DNA of 38,262 nt from Acidobacteriota bacterium (GTDB lineage Bacteria; Acidobacteriota; Vicinamibacteria; Vicinamibacterales; JAFNAJ01), in contig JAHDVP010000047.1 of NCBI GenBank assembly GCA_023384575.1, positions 1-38,262 of the forward strand, read 5' to 3'. Shown one piece after another: positions 16,471-24,198 of the stretch. Within the stretch, counting starts at the first letter, position 1. The number at the start of each line of letters is the position of its first letter. Both the position numbers and the translations under genes were made by a program. The notes beneath the pieces were generated by a model. The model was not told where the DNA came from, made no database searches, and saw nothing but the letters and a program-made list of their open reading frames with translations.

Positions 16471-17364
16471 TCACCGTTCGAACAGCCGCCGACTGACACC
16501 GACGGTGAGAGCCACGCGGGGGCTGGCCTCCGTGAGGCCGACCGTGGGGAGGATGGTGAGCGCCAGGCGGTCGCCCGCCCGGACGCCGAGGCCGACGCCA
16601 ACCTCGAGCGGCGCGCCGAACTCACGCAGAATGGCGGTGTTCCCGCTTGCCGATGCCAGCAGCGATGTCCGCCCTGACAGGCGCCGGCCGCCGCCGACAC
16701 TCCAGAGGACTGCGTTCCGCAGGTCGACGCCCGGCGGCTCGCCGACGAACAAATACCCACCCTCGACGTACGTCCATCCACGTGCGAACCGCTTGCGGAC
16801 CGCGGCCAGGGCTCCGACGTCCACCTTGCCGGTGCCGAGACCGCTCATCCGGCTGGCCGTCGGCAGCTTGACGCGCGTGCCCACCACGACCTGAACACCG
16901 CTCAGCACGCTATCCACGACCCGATAGCCGACGGCGCCGACGAGGTCGCCCATCCCTGACTGATGCGCCGGCAGCGACGAGCCGAGGCGACTCGAGCCCG
17001 GCGCGGCAGTTCCGCCCGACATCATGCCCGCGCCACGCGTCATCGACATGCCGACCCCGGGGGCGCCCGTCAGGCTGCCTTGCATCGGGACGAATCCCCC
17101 CTGAGAGAGCGCGACGGTGCCGTCCGTGATACTCACGAAGGGGAAGGCGACCGAGGCTTCCACGCGTCCAACGTCGACGCGCACACTCGTCGGGACATAG
17201 ATGACCGTGGTCGTCTGATCGCTGCCGAACGCACCAGACAGGGCGCGGACGTTGACACCCGCCGTCACGGTGAGCGGTTGTGCGACAGCGCTGGCACCCG
17301 TCAGCGCCACGACGGCAGCGACCACGGCGCACCGCCTTCGCGCGGCGACGCTACTTCGGCTCAT
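16471..17364 (-). CDS. Outer-membrane beta-barrel protein
   Basis: 297 aa with a signal peptide (about 1-28, ending SAVAQ). The rest is made of short amphipathic beta strands with Gly/Ser turns (VGVGLGVRAGDRLALTILPTVGL; VALTVGVSRRLFER), the last strand ending in an Arg/Phe terminus as in outer-membrane barrels. A Gly/Met-rich loop (GVGMSMTRGAGMMSGG, about 105-120) could bind copper. The ATG at 17364 overlaps the end of the Met-rich gene by 14 bases. I take it for a porin-like or transporter-like barrel of unknown substrate. Confidence 0.78.
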   Translation of the reverse strand: MSRSSVAARRRCAVVAAVVALTGASAVAQPLTVTAGVNVRALSGAFGSDQTTTVIYVPTSVRVDVGRVEASVAFPFVSITDGTVALSQGGFVPMQGSLTGAPGVGMSMTRGAGMMSGGTAAPGSSRLGSSLPAHQSGMGDLVGAVGYRVVDSVLSGVQVVVGTRVKLPTASRMSGLGTGKVDVGALAAVRKRFARGWTYVEGGYLFVGEPPGVDLRNAVLWSVGGGRRLSGRTSLLASASGNTAILREFGAPLEVGVGLGVRAGDRLALTILPTVGLTEASPRVALTVGVSRRLFER

Positions 17365-17818
17365 GATGCGGGCCCTTCATGGCCTGGTTCATGTGCTTCG
17401 TCATCGACTCGAAGGCCGAGGCCATCTTCTCGAGCTCGCGGCACGCTGCGTTGAATGCCTTCGTCGCGCTGCCGTCGTGCGTGAACTGTGGGTCCTTCAT
17501 CATGCCGGTCAGGTGGCCATGCAGGCCTCGCATCTGCTCGAGCATGCCCCGCATACCATCGATCATCTGGTCGTGCCGACCGCCTTCCATCGACATGGCC
17601 GATAGGTCGCGCATCATCGATTCGGCCCGCAGCATGGACGAATCGACGTTCCGCATCATCTGCTCGCCGGCCATCATCTGGCCGTGTCCCTGAGCGACGG
17701 GGGCGCCGTGCGTGCCGCGCATCGCGCCGTGCCCAGTGTGCTGGGCAACGGCAGATCCGGCGAGCAGGGCCAGGGAAAGAAGGCTGAGTGAGATACGGAC
17801 GAGGTAAAAGTGTGCCAT
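17351..17818 (-). CDS. Met/His-rich exported protein
   Basis: 155 aa. Signal peptide at about 1-26 (SLALLAGSAVAQ). The mature chain of about 129 residues has roughly 20 methionines and many histidines (HTGHGAM, GQMMAGEQMM, GGRHDQM, HGHLTGMM), in predicted helices: MRGMLEQMRGLHGHL and MASAFESMTKHMNQAM. That composition fits periplasmic Cu(I)/Ag(I) binding. It is analogous in size and setting to ZraP/CpxP-type metal-stress chaperones, but I see no LTxxQ motif. The ATG at 17818 is chosen because the signal peptide begins there; in-frame starts further upstream lack a purpose. A sigma-54-like promoter precedes it. Confidence 0.82.
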   Translation of the reverse strand: MAHFYLVRISLSLLSLALLAGSAVAQHTGHGAMRGTHGAPVAQGHGQMMAGEQMMRNVDSSMLRAESMMRDLSAMSMEGGRHDQMIDGMRGMLEQMRGLHGHLTGMMKDPQFTHDGSATKAFNAACRELEKMASAFESMTKHMNQAMKGPHHEPK

Positions 17819-17890
17819 TGGCTGGTCTCCGGGGGCCAATCTGTGTCGGGTGTCCTGCGCAGCCGCCGTTCTGGCGACACCTCTCGTGCA

Positions 17891-17905
17891 GCAACCCTGG
17901 TACCA
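17891..17905 (-). promoter_or_regulatory. Sigma-54 promoter candidate before the Met-rich gene
   Basis: On the minus strand TGGTAC-N5-TTGC, one base off TGGCAC-N5-TTGC, with GG (17903-17904) and GC (17891-17892) exactly ten bases apart. Predicted start of transcription about 17879, 60 bp before the ATG at 17818. Confidence 0.62.
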
Positions 17906-17974
17906 ACCCTCCGCGCCGGGGCAACGAGTGGCCTGTGGCGTGCTGCCGGGAGATGGGCACGGAGGGGTGGATCC

Positions 17975-17999
17975 TTTCAGACACCCCGGCTGCCTGAAA
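17975..17999. promoter_or_regulatory. Candidate NtrC-type enhancer between divergent genes
   Basis: Perfect inverted repeat TTTCAG (17975-17980), 13-base gap, CTGAAA (17994-17999). The centre is about 108 bp upstream of the sigma-54 start predicted for the Met-rich gene and about 172 bp upstream of the one predicted at 18159, both usual enhancer distances. A similar repeat lies before the Cus-type operon. Confidence 0.5.
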
Positions 18000-18132
18000 T
18001 GAGACACGCCATCTCAACGGCGACATCGACGAACGGCGACAGGGTGCCGGGGTTCCGGCGCCCGTCCCTCAGGGCACAGGGCCCGCCGCGAGTGAACTCC
18101 GATCGGTCTGGCAATTCGGCGAGGGCGGATGC

Positions 18133-18147
18133 TGGCACGAGGCGTGC
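18133..18147 (+). promoter_or_regulatory. Weaker sigma-54 promoter candidate before the Cys-rich gene
   Basis: TGGCAC-N5-GTGC: the -24 half is perfect and GG/GC are ten bases apart, but the -12 half has G instead of T at its first base. Predicted start of transcription about 18159, which is only two to five bases before the GTG codons of the next gene. That would make the mRNA nearly leaderless, a reason for caution. Confidence 0.4.
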
Positions 18148-18163
18148 TTCCCTCGTTTGCGTG

Positions 18164-18514
18164 GTGCGTGAGACGATCCGCCGCCGGGCACTCATCCTCC
18201 TGCTTGCTGCGGTCGTTTCGGCGAACGGCGCCGCGATTCTTGCGGCCCCGCAGGCTGCCTCGTGCGCAGGACCGGAGCACTCCTGTTGTGGGGCCACGGT
18301 CGCGTCGTGTTGCTGCACCACCGGGCCCGTTGAGCCGTTGCCGTCAACATCGCCTGACGGGCGCGCCGACGCCCGCCCGCCGATGCATGCCTGTCCGACC
18401 CTTCCTGCCGTGGTTGCCGTCGAAGCTCGGTCGGCATCCTGTCGCGCGTTCCCTCTCCCTCGTGCCCGTTCCTCGACTCCGCTCATCGTCCTGTTCTCCG
18501 TATTCCTGATCTGA
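18164..18514 (+). CDS. Small Cys-rich exported protein
   Basis: About 116 aa with a good signal peptide (RETIRRR, then ALILLLAAVVSANGAAILA). The mature start is full of cysteines: SCAGPEHSCCG then SCCCTTGP, with more Cys later and a hydrophobic C-terminal end (PLIVLFSVFLI). Such soft-metal ligand clusters appear in small exported proteins beside copper-efflux operons. No named family recognised. The start is uncertain: GTG codons at 18161 and 18164 fit the signal peptide but have no ribosome site; an ATG at 17999 would give 171 aa. Could also be a non-coding frame, since codon support is only moderate. Confidence 0.48.
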   Translation: MRETIRRRALILLLAAVVSANGAAILAAPQAASCAGPEHSCCGATVASCCCTTGPVEPLPSTSPDGRADARPPMHACPTLPAVVAVEARSASCRAFPLPRARSSTPLIVLFSVFLI

Positions 18515-18718
18515 GACGCAGGCCGACGCAGCCGAGGCGTTCTCGGTCGGCGGGGCTCGCGTACTTGAGTCCGGCGCCGGGCCGTGGCTGCTTCGTTCGC
18601 AGATTGGCCCGCGCGAACCGTCCGTCGTGGACGTGCCGGACACGGCGAGCTCGTCGGTGGCGACGAGCGGCGCGTGAACCCGACGTGTGAAATACCTGGC
18701 TTTCGAGAGGAGTTCGAC

Positions 18719-19267
18719 ATGAGCACGCATCGTCACTCGCCCGCACGACCGGACCGGCGGGCGCAGTTTGCGACCCGGCCCGCAGCCCGCGCCGTTCGAA
18801 CGCCGCTCGTCCTGATGATCGGCGCGGCGCTCCTGTTCGTCGGAGCCTTCGTACTGGTCGTCGGAACCGGGCGCGACAGCGGCACGGCAGACGGCCAATC
18901 CTTTGCCGACGCTGGGCTCGCTGGTGCGGACGTCGTGCTGCCCGCATCGACCTTCGACGACGGACTGGCCCGGTTCTATCGGCATCTGACGGCCGCGGGC
19001 CGCGAGGTCCGCTTCTTCGTGATGAAGAGCTCGGACGGCGTCATCCGCGCCGCGTTCGATGCCTGCGACGTCTGCTATCGGGAACGCAAGGGTTACCGGC
19101 AGGCGGGAGACGTGATGGTGTGCAACAACTGCGAGCAGGTCTTCCCCTCGACCCAGATCAACGTGCTGCAGGGCGGCTGCAACCCGGCGCCGATCGAGCG
19201 GTCCGTCTCGGGCGACCAGGTGGTGCTCTCCGCCGCGGCGCTCTCACGGGGCGTTGCGTACTTCTGA
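18719..19267 (+). CDS. DUF2318 Fe-S/metal-binding membrane protein
   Basis: 182 aa. One membrane helix at about 30-50, then the DUF2318 domain on the outer side: RFFVMKSSDGVIRAAFDACDVCYRE (C116, C119), GYRQAGDVMVCNNCEQVF (C135, C138) and a later C154. The four-cysteine set is complete. GAGAGGAG stands just before the ATG at 18719. DUF2318 proteins occur beside ABC permease/ATPase pairs in iron-uptake loci with FTR1 and P19 (Campylobacter Cj1658-Cj1665, E. coli FetMP-type). The same permease/ATPase pair follows here, but FTR1 and P19 are not in this window. Confidence 0.88.
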   Translation: MSTHRHSPARPDRRAQFATRPAARAVRTPLVLMIGAALLFVGAFVLVVGTGRDSGTADGQSFADAGLAGADVVLPASTFDDGLARFYRHLTAAGREVRFFVMKSSDGVIRAAFDACDVCYRERKGYRQAGDVMVCNNCEQVFPSTQINVLQGGCNPAPIERSVSGDQVVLSAAALSRGVAYF

Positions 19268-19298
19268 CGCCATCGCGCCACGAGACGAGGAGAGGTTC

Positions 19299-20456
19299 AT
19301 GCAGCTCCGGAACATCGCCTTAGGCAGCCTCAAGCGGCGGCGATCGCGCGCGGCATTCGTGGTGGCCGCCCTCGCGCTCGGTGTCGGGACGCTCGTCGCG
19401 CTCGTGTCGCTCACGCGCGCCATGCAAGGCGAGATTGGGGACGAACTCGATCGATTCGGCGCCAACATCGTCGTCACGCCCAAGGCGACCACCCTCGACC
19501 TGGCGTACGGCCACGTGGGCATCGGCGGCCTCACTGTCGATGCAGAGGAGCTGACCGAGCAGGACGCCTCGGCAATCCGCACGATTCCCCACCGCCGCAA
19601 CATCAGTGCCGTGGCACCGAAGCTGATCGGCACCACGGAGCTACACGGCGAGGCCGTCCTCCTCGTCGGCGTCAATCTCCATCAGGAGCGCGGGGTCAAG
19701 AGCTGGTGGCGGTTCGACGGACGCTATCCGGAGAGCCCCGGCGATGTCCTGCTGGGCGCCGAGGTGGCGCAGCGTCTCCACACGGCGCCGGACGCTCGTG
19801 TCCGGCTCGACGGTCGAGATCTCTCGGTGGCCGGCGTCCTGCACCCGACGGGAGCCATCGACGACCGCGCCGTGTTCGCCGACCTCGGGCTCGTGCAGCA
19901 GATCTTCGGCCGGCCTGGAGCGCTCACCGTCATCGAGGTGAGCGCACTCTGTCGCGGCTGTCCCATCGAAGACATCGTCGCCCAGATTGGCCAGGTCCTG
20001 CCGCATGCCCGCGTTGCGCCGATTCGCCAAGCCGTGGCGGCTCGCGAGCAGGCCGTGGGACAGATGACGCGCTTCGCCTACCTCGTGTCGGCCATCGTTC
20101 TGCTGGCCGCTGGGTTGGTGATCATGACCACGCTGCTCGCCTCGGTCAGCGAACGAACTCAGGAGATCGGTATCCTCCGCGCGGTGGGCTTCCGCCAGAG
20201 TCATGTCGTGCGGGTGATTCTGATCGAAGTGCTGATCGTGAGTGCACTCGGAGGCCTAGCCGGCTGGCTGGCAGGAGCGGCGGGGGCCCACTTCTTCGGC
20301 CGCACGCTCTGGCAGTTGTCAGCCCCAGTGCCCGTGGACGGCTGGCTCGCGGTATGGGCTGTGGCTCTTTCCGTCGTCCTGGGCCTGGCGAGCGGCGCGT
20401 ATCCGGCCCTGCGGGCTTCGCGCCTCGATCCAGCCCAGGCGTTCCGCCAGGTGTAA
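19299..20456 (+). CDS. MacB/FtsX-type ABC transporter permease
   Basis: 385 aa. First membrane helix at about 20-40, a large periplasmic MacB-like domain (about 45-255; contains GRYPESPGDVLLGAEVAQRL), then three helices in the FtsX region (AYLVSAIVLLAAGLVIMTTLLASVSERTQEIGILRAVGF). Ends with SRLDPAQAFRQV, as usual for this family. GAGGAGAGG precedes the ATG at 19299. Type VII ABC permeases move mechanical force to periplasmic partners rather than carry small solutes; the partner here is probably the DUF2318 protein. Confidence 0.92.
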   Translation: MQLRNIALGSLKRRRSRAAFVVAALALGVGTLVALVSLTRAMQGEIGDELDRFGANIVVTPKATTLDLAYGHVGIGGLTVDAEELTEQDASAIRTIPHRRNISAVAPKLIGTTELHGEAVLLVGVNLHQERGVKSWWRFDGRYPESPGDVLLGAEVAQRLHTAPDARVRLDGRDLSVAGVLHPTGAIDDRAVFADLGLVQQIFGRPGALTVIEVSALCRGCPIEDIVAQIGQVLPHARVAPIRQAVAAREQAVGQMTRFAYLVSAIVLLAAGLVIMTTLLASVSERTQEIGILRAVGFRQSHVVRVILIEVLIVSALGGLAGWLAGAAGAHFFGRTLWQLSAPVPVDGWLAVWAVALSVVLGLASGAYPALRASRLDPAQAFRQV

Positions 20457-20510
20457 CGCCGGGACGAACGCGCGTCTCGAAAGTGCCTGACAGGAAGGGA
20501 TTCGGCAGCG

Positions 20511-21248
20511 ATGGCTCTGATCGAACTGCGACAAGTTGAGAAGATCTACAACGGTCACCAGTCGGCCGTCACCGCGCTGAGTGACATCGACATGACGGTC
20601 CACGAGCGTGAGTTCGTCAGCCTCATGGGGCCGAGCGGCTCGGGCAAGAGCACGCTGCTCGGGATCCTTGGCGCGATGAGCCCGCCGTCGGCCGGCAAAG
20701 CGGTCGTCGACGGCATCGACGTGTATGCGCTCGGCCACGAGCGTCGCGCCGATTTCCGCCGGGAGTATCTGGGCTTCGTGTTTCAGCAGTTGTTTCTCGT
20801 ACCCTACCTGACCGCGGCAGAGAACGTCATGCTGCCGCTCGCCGCGGCCGGCCTCCCGAACCGACGCCAGCGCGAGATGGTCGTCCAGGCGCTCGAGCGT
20901 GTCGGACTGGCCGACAAGGCGAGTCGGCTGCCGCTCGCCCTGTCCGGTGGTGAACAGCAGCGCGTCGCCATCGCGCGCGCCATCGTCAACACCCCTCCCA
21001 TCGTGCTCGCCGACGAGCCCACGGGCTGTCTGGACAGCCAGAACGGCCGCGCGATCATGGAGCTGTTCCTCGAACTGCGGGCGTCAGGACTGACGGTCTT
21101 CATGGTGACACACGACCAGGAGATCGCGGGATTCGCCGACCGCGTCGTGCGACTCCACGATGGGCGCCTTGACGCCAGCGACCAGGAGATCGTGCAGTCG
21201 GATCGCGCGCCCGCGGGAGCGCGGGCGGCGGTCGGACGGCGGGCCTGA
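20511..21248 (+). CDS. MacB/LolD-type ABC transporter ATP-binding protein
   Basis: 245-aa ATPase. Walker A GPSGSGKST (40-48), FQQLFLVPYLTAAENV, signature LSGGEQQRVAIARA (144-157), Walker B IVLADEPTGCLDS and H-loop VTHDQE are all present, typical of the MacB/LolD/FtsE group. It pairs with the FtsX-type permease 54 bp upstream. The Ala/Arg-rich last 25 residues are extra. Its stop is only 13 bp from the stop of the convergent response-regulator gene. Confidence 0.94.
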   Translation: MALIELRQVEKIYNGHQSAVTALSDIDMTVHEREFVSLMGPSGSGKSTLLGILGAMSPPSAGKAVVDGIDVYALGHERRADFRREYLGFVFQQLFLVPYLTAAENVMLPLAAAGLPNRRQREMVVQALERVGLADKASRLPLALSGGEQQRVAIARAIVNTPPIVLADEPTGCLDSQNGRAIMELFLELRASGLTVFMVTHDQEIAGFADRVVRLHDGRLDASDQEIVQSDRAPAGARAAVGRRA

Positions 21249-21260
21249 ACGAGGCAACGC

Positions 21261-22676
21261 TCAGTCGGCGGGCTCGCCTTTCTGAACGTCGCCGACGGCC
21301 GTACGTCTGTCGCGCTCAATCCCGAACTTCTGCATTCGGTACAAGAGGGTGCTCCGCGTGATGTCGAGATACGCCGCAGCCCGCGTCTGGTTCCAGTTGT
21401 GTTTGTCGAGCGCCGCGACGATCAGGTCCCGCTCGAGCTCCTCGAGCGAGATTCCCTCATCCGGCAGTTCCACGCGCAGCCGGCCGATTCGTCCGTCGTG
21501 CGCACGCAGGCGATCGGGCAGGTCGTCGAGGCCGAGCCGGCCATCCTCGTCGAGCACGAGCGCGCGCTCGATGACGTTCTCCAACTCGCGGATGTTTCCA
21601 GGCCAGTTGTAGAGATTGAAGGCCGAGTACACCTCACGCGCCACGAGCGGCACCGGACGCCCGAGCCGGACACTGTGCTTCGTGAGGAAGTGATGAACGA
21701 GCAGCGGCACGTCATCGGCGCGCTCGCGAAGCGGGGGCAGTCGGATCGGGACGACGGCAAGCCGGTAGTAGAGGTCGTCGCGAAACGTGGCGTCGCTGAC
21801 CATCTTGTCGAGATTCCGGTTGGTGGCGGCGATGACCCGTACGTCGACCGCGAGCGGTCGGGCCTCGCCGACCTTGTCGATCTCGCGACTCTGCAGCACT
21901 CTCAGCAGCTTCACCTGCAAGGCCTGCGGCAGCTCGCCCACTTCGTCGAGGAAGATCGTCCCGCGGTTGGCGGCCTCGAACTTGCCCTGTTTGTCGGCGA
22001 TGGCCCCGGTGAACGACCCGCGTCGATGCCCGAACAGCTCCGATTCGAGCAACTGCTCCGGGATGGCGCCGCAGTTGATCGTGACAAACGGCCCGCGCGA
22101 CCGGCTGCTGTGCGCGTGGATGGCCTTGGCCAGGAGCTCCTTGCCCGTTCCGCTCTCGCCCTCGAGCAGAACGGTCGCCTCCGTGGCGGCGACTCGGCCC
22201 GCCATGTCGGTCACGTCGCGCATGGCGCGCGAGCCCGCGATCATGTGCTCGAATGACAGACGTTCCCTGATGACCTCGCGTAGGTGCCGGTTTTCGGCGC
22301 GCAAGGCCGCGAGGTCGAGTGCCTTGGCAACGGTCGCCTTGACCGCTTCACGTGCGAACGGCTTCGTGAGGTAGTCGAACGCGCCGAGCTTCATGGCATC
22401 GACGGCGGAATCGATGGTGCCGTGTGCGGTCAGCAGGATCACCGGCAGCTCCGGATGCATCGCCTTGATGCGGGTCAGCAGCTCGATACCATCCATTCCC
22501 GGCATCCGCACGTCGCTAAGCACGAGGTCGACGCCGGACGACTGCAGGCACTCGAGCCCCGCCTGACCATCAACGGCGGCCAGCACATGGTAGCCCTCCT
22601 CCTGCAGGGTGAACTCGACGACGCGCCGCAGGCTCTCGTCGTCGTCGATGACCAGAATGGTGCGTGAGTCAGGCAT
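21261..22676 (-). CDS. NtrC-family sigma-54 dependent response regulator
   Basis: 471 aa in three domains. Receiver (about 5-120): acidic pocket DDD (11-13), phosphoacceptor D55 in VLSDVRMPG, T83 and K105. AAA+ domain (about 142-380): Walker A GESGTGKE (173-180), sigma-54 contact loop GSFTGA (220-225, Ser for the usual Ala), Walker B GTIFLDEVGE. C-terminal Fis-type helix-turn-helix (about 430-465: NQTRAAAYLDITRSTLLYRMQKFGI). Start is the ATG at 22676, overlapping the end of the kinase gene by eight bases; the longer frame back to 22925 is antisense-free extension without homology. It should activate sigma-54 promoters, good candidates for which lie nearby. Relatives: ZraR/HydG. Confidence 0.95.
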   Translation of the reverse strand: MPDSRTILVIDDDESLRRVVEFTLQEEGYHVLAAVDGQAGLECLQSSGVDLVLSDVRMPGMDGIELLTRIKAMHPELPVILLTAHGTIDSAVDAMKLGAFDYLTKPFAREAVKATVAKALDLAALRAENRHLREVIRERLSFEHMIAGSRAMRDVTDMAGRVAATEATVLLEGESGTGKELLAKAIHAHSSRSRGPFVTINCGAIPEQLLESELFGHRRGSFTGAIADKQGKFEAANRGTIFLDEVGELPQALQVKLLRVLQSREIDKVGEARPLAVDVRVIAATNRNLDKMVSDATFRDDLYYRLAVVPIRLPPLRERADDVPLLVHHFLTKHSVRLGRPVPLVAREVYSAFNLYNWPGNIRELENVIERALVLDEDGRLGLDDLPDRLRAHDGRIGRLRVELPDEGISLEELERDLIVAALDKHNWNQTRAAAYLDITRSTLLYRMQKFGIERDRRTAVGDVQKGEPAD

Positions 22677-23856
22677 GCGCGGCGCTCGCGGGTCCGTAGG
22701 AGGATTCTGCATGAAGCGTACCCAGGGGCAGGTGTACGCGAATCGACGTGCCGGTCGGCACGCGGGGCTCCACCTGGATGGTCCCACCATGGGCACCGAC
22801 GATGCGATGCGAGACGGCGAGCCCCAGCCCGGTGCCACGATGCTTGCTGGTGAAGAACGGCTCGAAGATACGGGACACGTGTTCCACCGGGATGCCGCAG
22901 CCTTCGTCGTCGACGGACAGGACAACGAAGGCTCCGGCCGCGAAGTGGCGGATCAGGACACGTCCGCCATCCGGACTCGCCTGGATCGCGTTCAGGACCA
23001 CGTTGAACACGACCTGCGTGATCTGCTCGGTGTCGATCTCCAACGACACGGCCGGGGCCGAGCCGTCCACGACGAGCTGCACATGCCGTCGTTCGGCTTC
23101 TGTCGCGAGCAGGGCTGTCACGCGGTCGACCACGGGCTGGAGGGCGCTTGCCTGAAGCCGCGGCGGACGCGGTCGCGCGTACGCCAGGAACTCCTCGAGC
23201 AGCCGGCCGAGACGTTCGAGCTCGGTCGTGGCCACACGAGCGAACTCGGCCTCCGGCGTGGCTGGCTGAAGACGTGACGTCACGATGTCCAGCGCCCCTC
23301 GCACGCCCGCGAGGGGATTGCGCAGCTCGTGCGCGAGGCCAGCGGCAATTTCGCCGAGCGCCGACAGACGTTCGGCCCGGCGCAGGTGCTCCTGCGACTC
23401 CTGCAGGTCGCGATGCCGGGCGTCCGAGGTGGTCGCGGCATCGCGGTATCGTGCCGTCAGGCGCTTCTGGCTCGTCATCAGGAGCCCGACGAGTCCCCCG
23501 AGCAGGTGGAACGCCACGACCTGAGCGTACTGACTGGCGGTATAGGCCTCGTTGTCGGCCCACGCCGTTTGGATGTGCGGAATGTACGCCAGCGAGGCGG
23601 CCAGGGCAGTCAGCAGGCCTCCCGATGCGCCGTACCAGTAAGCGGCCGCGACAATCGGCGCATAGTAGAGATACTCATAGAGCGCATGCAGCAACACATG
23701 GCGCGGGCTGGTGAGCACGTGCAGCAGCGACACGGCCGCGACGGCGGCGAGCAGCGCGGCCACTCGCTTCGCGTGGTCTGAGATGACCTGGGGCCGATCC
23801 CGCTCAGACCCGGCACGGTCCGGCTGGCGGGGGCTGCTCGGATCCGCTCCGTCCAT
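22669..23856 (-). CDS. Membrane sensor histidine kinase (partner of the NtrC regulator)
   Basis: 395 aa. Four hydrophobic helices at about 33-130 form the sensor (LYEYLYYAPIVAAAYW, GLLTALAASLAYIPHI), with no large periplasmic loop. Then HisKA with H176 in AHELRNPLAG, and an intact HATPase domain: N-box FNVVLNAIQASPDG (N285, N289), G1 DDEGCGIP, FEPFFTSK and GTGLGLAVSH. The ATG at 23856 has GAGGAG six bases upstream. It is the first gene of the two-component operon and divergent from the CusCBA-type operon. The signal is probably copper or silver, by context only. Confidence 0.94.
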   Translation of the reverse strand: MDGADPSSPRQPDRAGSERDRPQVISDHAKRVAALLAAVAAVSLLHVLTSPRHVLLHALYEYLYYAPIVAAAYWYGASGGLLTALAASLAYIPHIQTAWADNEAYTASQYAQVVAFHLLGGLVGLLMTSQKRLTARYRDAATTSDARHRDLQESQEHLRRAERLSALGEIAAGLAHELRNPLAGVRGALDIVTSRLQPATPEAEFARVATTELERLGRLLEEFLAYARPRPPRLQASALQPVVDRVTALLATEAERRHVQLVVDGSAPAVSLEIDTEQITQVVFNVVLNAIQASPDGGRVLIRHFAAGAFVVLSVDDEGCGIPVEHVSRIFEPFFTSKHRGTGLGLAVSHRIVGAHGGTIQVEPRVPTGTSIRVHLPLGTLHAESSYGPASAAHA

Positions 23857-23883
23857 TTGTTCTCCTCGTCGGCCCTCCCCGAA

Positions 23884-23913
23884 GTCATCGAGAGAGGCGT
23901 CTCGACCGATGAC
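23884..23913. promoter_or_regulatory. Inverted repeat in the kinase/Cus intergenic region
   Basis: Perfect 7-bp arms GTCATCG (23884-23890) and CGATGAC (23907-23913) around a second small dyad (CGAGA...TCTCG). Lies about 180 bp upstream of the predicted sigma-54 start and 30-60 bp before the kinase ATG, so it could serve either direction. Confidence 0.4.
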
Positions 23914-23928
23914 CTCCGATCTGTCCGC

Positions 23929-23958
23929 TTTCAGTCAGCGCCCGCGTTCAGCTGAACG
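23929..23958. promoter_or_regulatory. Candidate NtrC-type enhancer before the Cus operon
   Basis: TTTCAG (23929-23934) and CTGAA (23952-23956) with, inside, a perfect 14-bp palindrome CGTTCAGCTGAACG (23945-23958). The centre is about 135 bp upstream of the predicted sigma-54 start, a usual distance for NtrC-type activators. The TTTCAG...CTGAA arrangement recurs at 17975-17999. Confidence 0.58.
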
Positions 23959-24053
23959 AAATGCCGCACCGTGAGCCGCACGGGCCGTCGACCCTCGACT
24001 CATTCTGCACGCGCCGACGCGACTTCAACGTCACAGGGCCCGAACGTCGTGGG

Positions 24054-24068
24054 TGGCACCGGCTTTGC
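24054..24068 (+). promoter_or_regulatory. Sigma-54 promoter of the Cus-type operon
   Basis: TGGCAC-CGGCT-TTGC, identical to the consensus TGGCAC-N5-TTGC, GG (24055-24056) and GC (24067-24068) ten bases apart. Predicted start of transcription about 24080, giving a 120-base leader before the ATG at 24199. An NtrC-type activator gene is encoded divergently next door. Confidence 0.85.
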
Positions 24069-24198
24069 CTTTGTCACGGGTGTCGTTCTGAAGGCGAGCC
24101 CCACGACGCGATCGATTTCTCCCGTTGGGTGCCGCGCGGCGCGCAGGCTTCGGTCGCCTCGAGCTGCCGATGGCGCCAGTCACCGTTCCAGGTCGCTT

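Noticed and set aside
15554-16894. Long plus-strand frame over the cytochrome and barrel genes
   Set aside because: The minus strand has a CXXCH cytochrome and a signal-peptide barrel; the plus frame has neither motif nor start.
21247-21266. Small hairpin between the convergent ABC and regulator genes as terminator
   Set aside because: Stem is imperfect, overlaps both stop regions and has no T run; evidence too weak.
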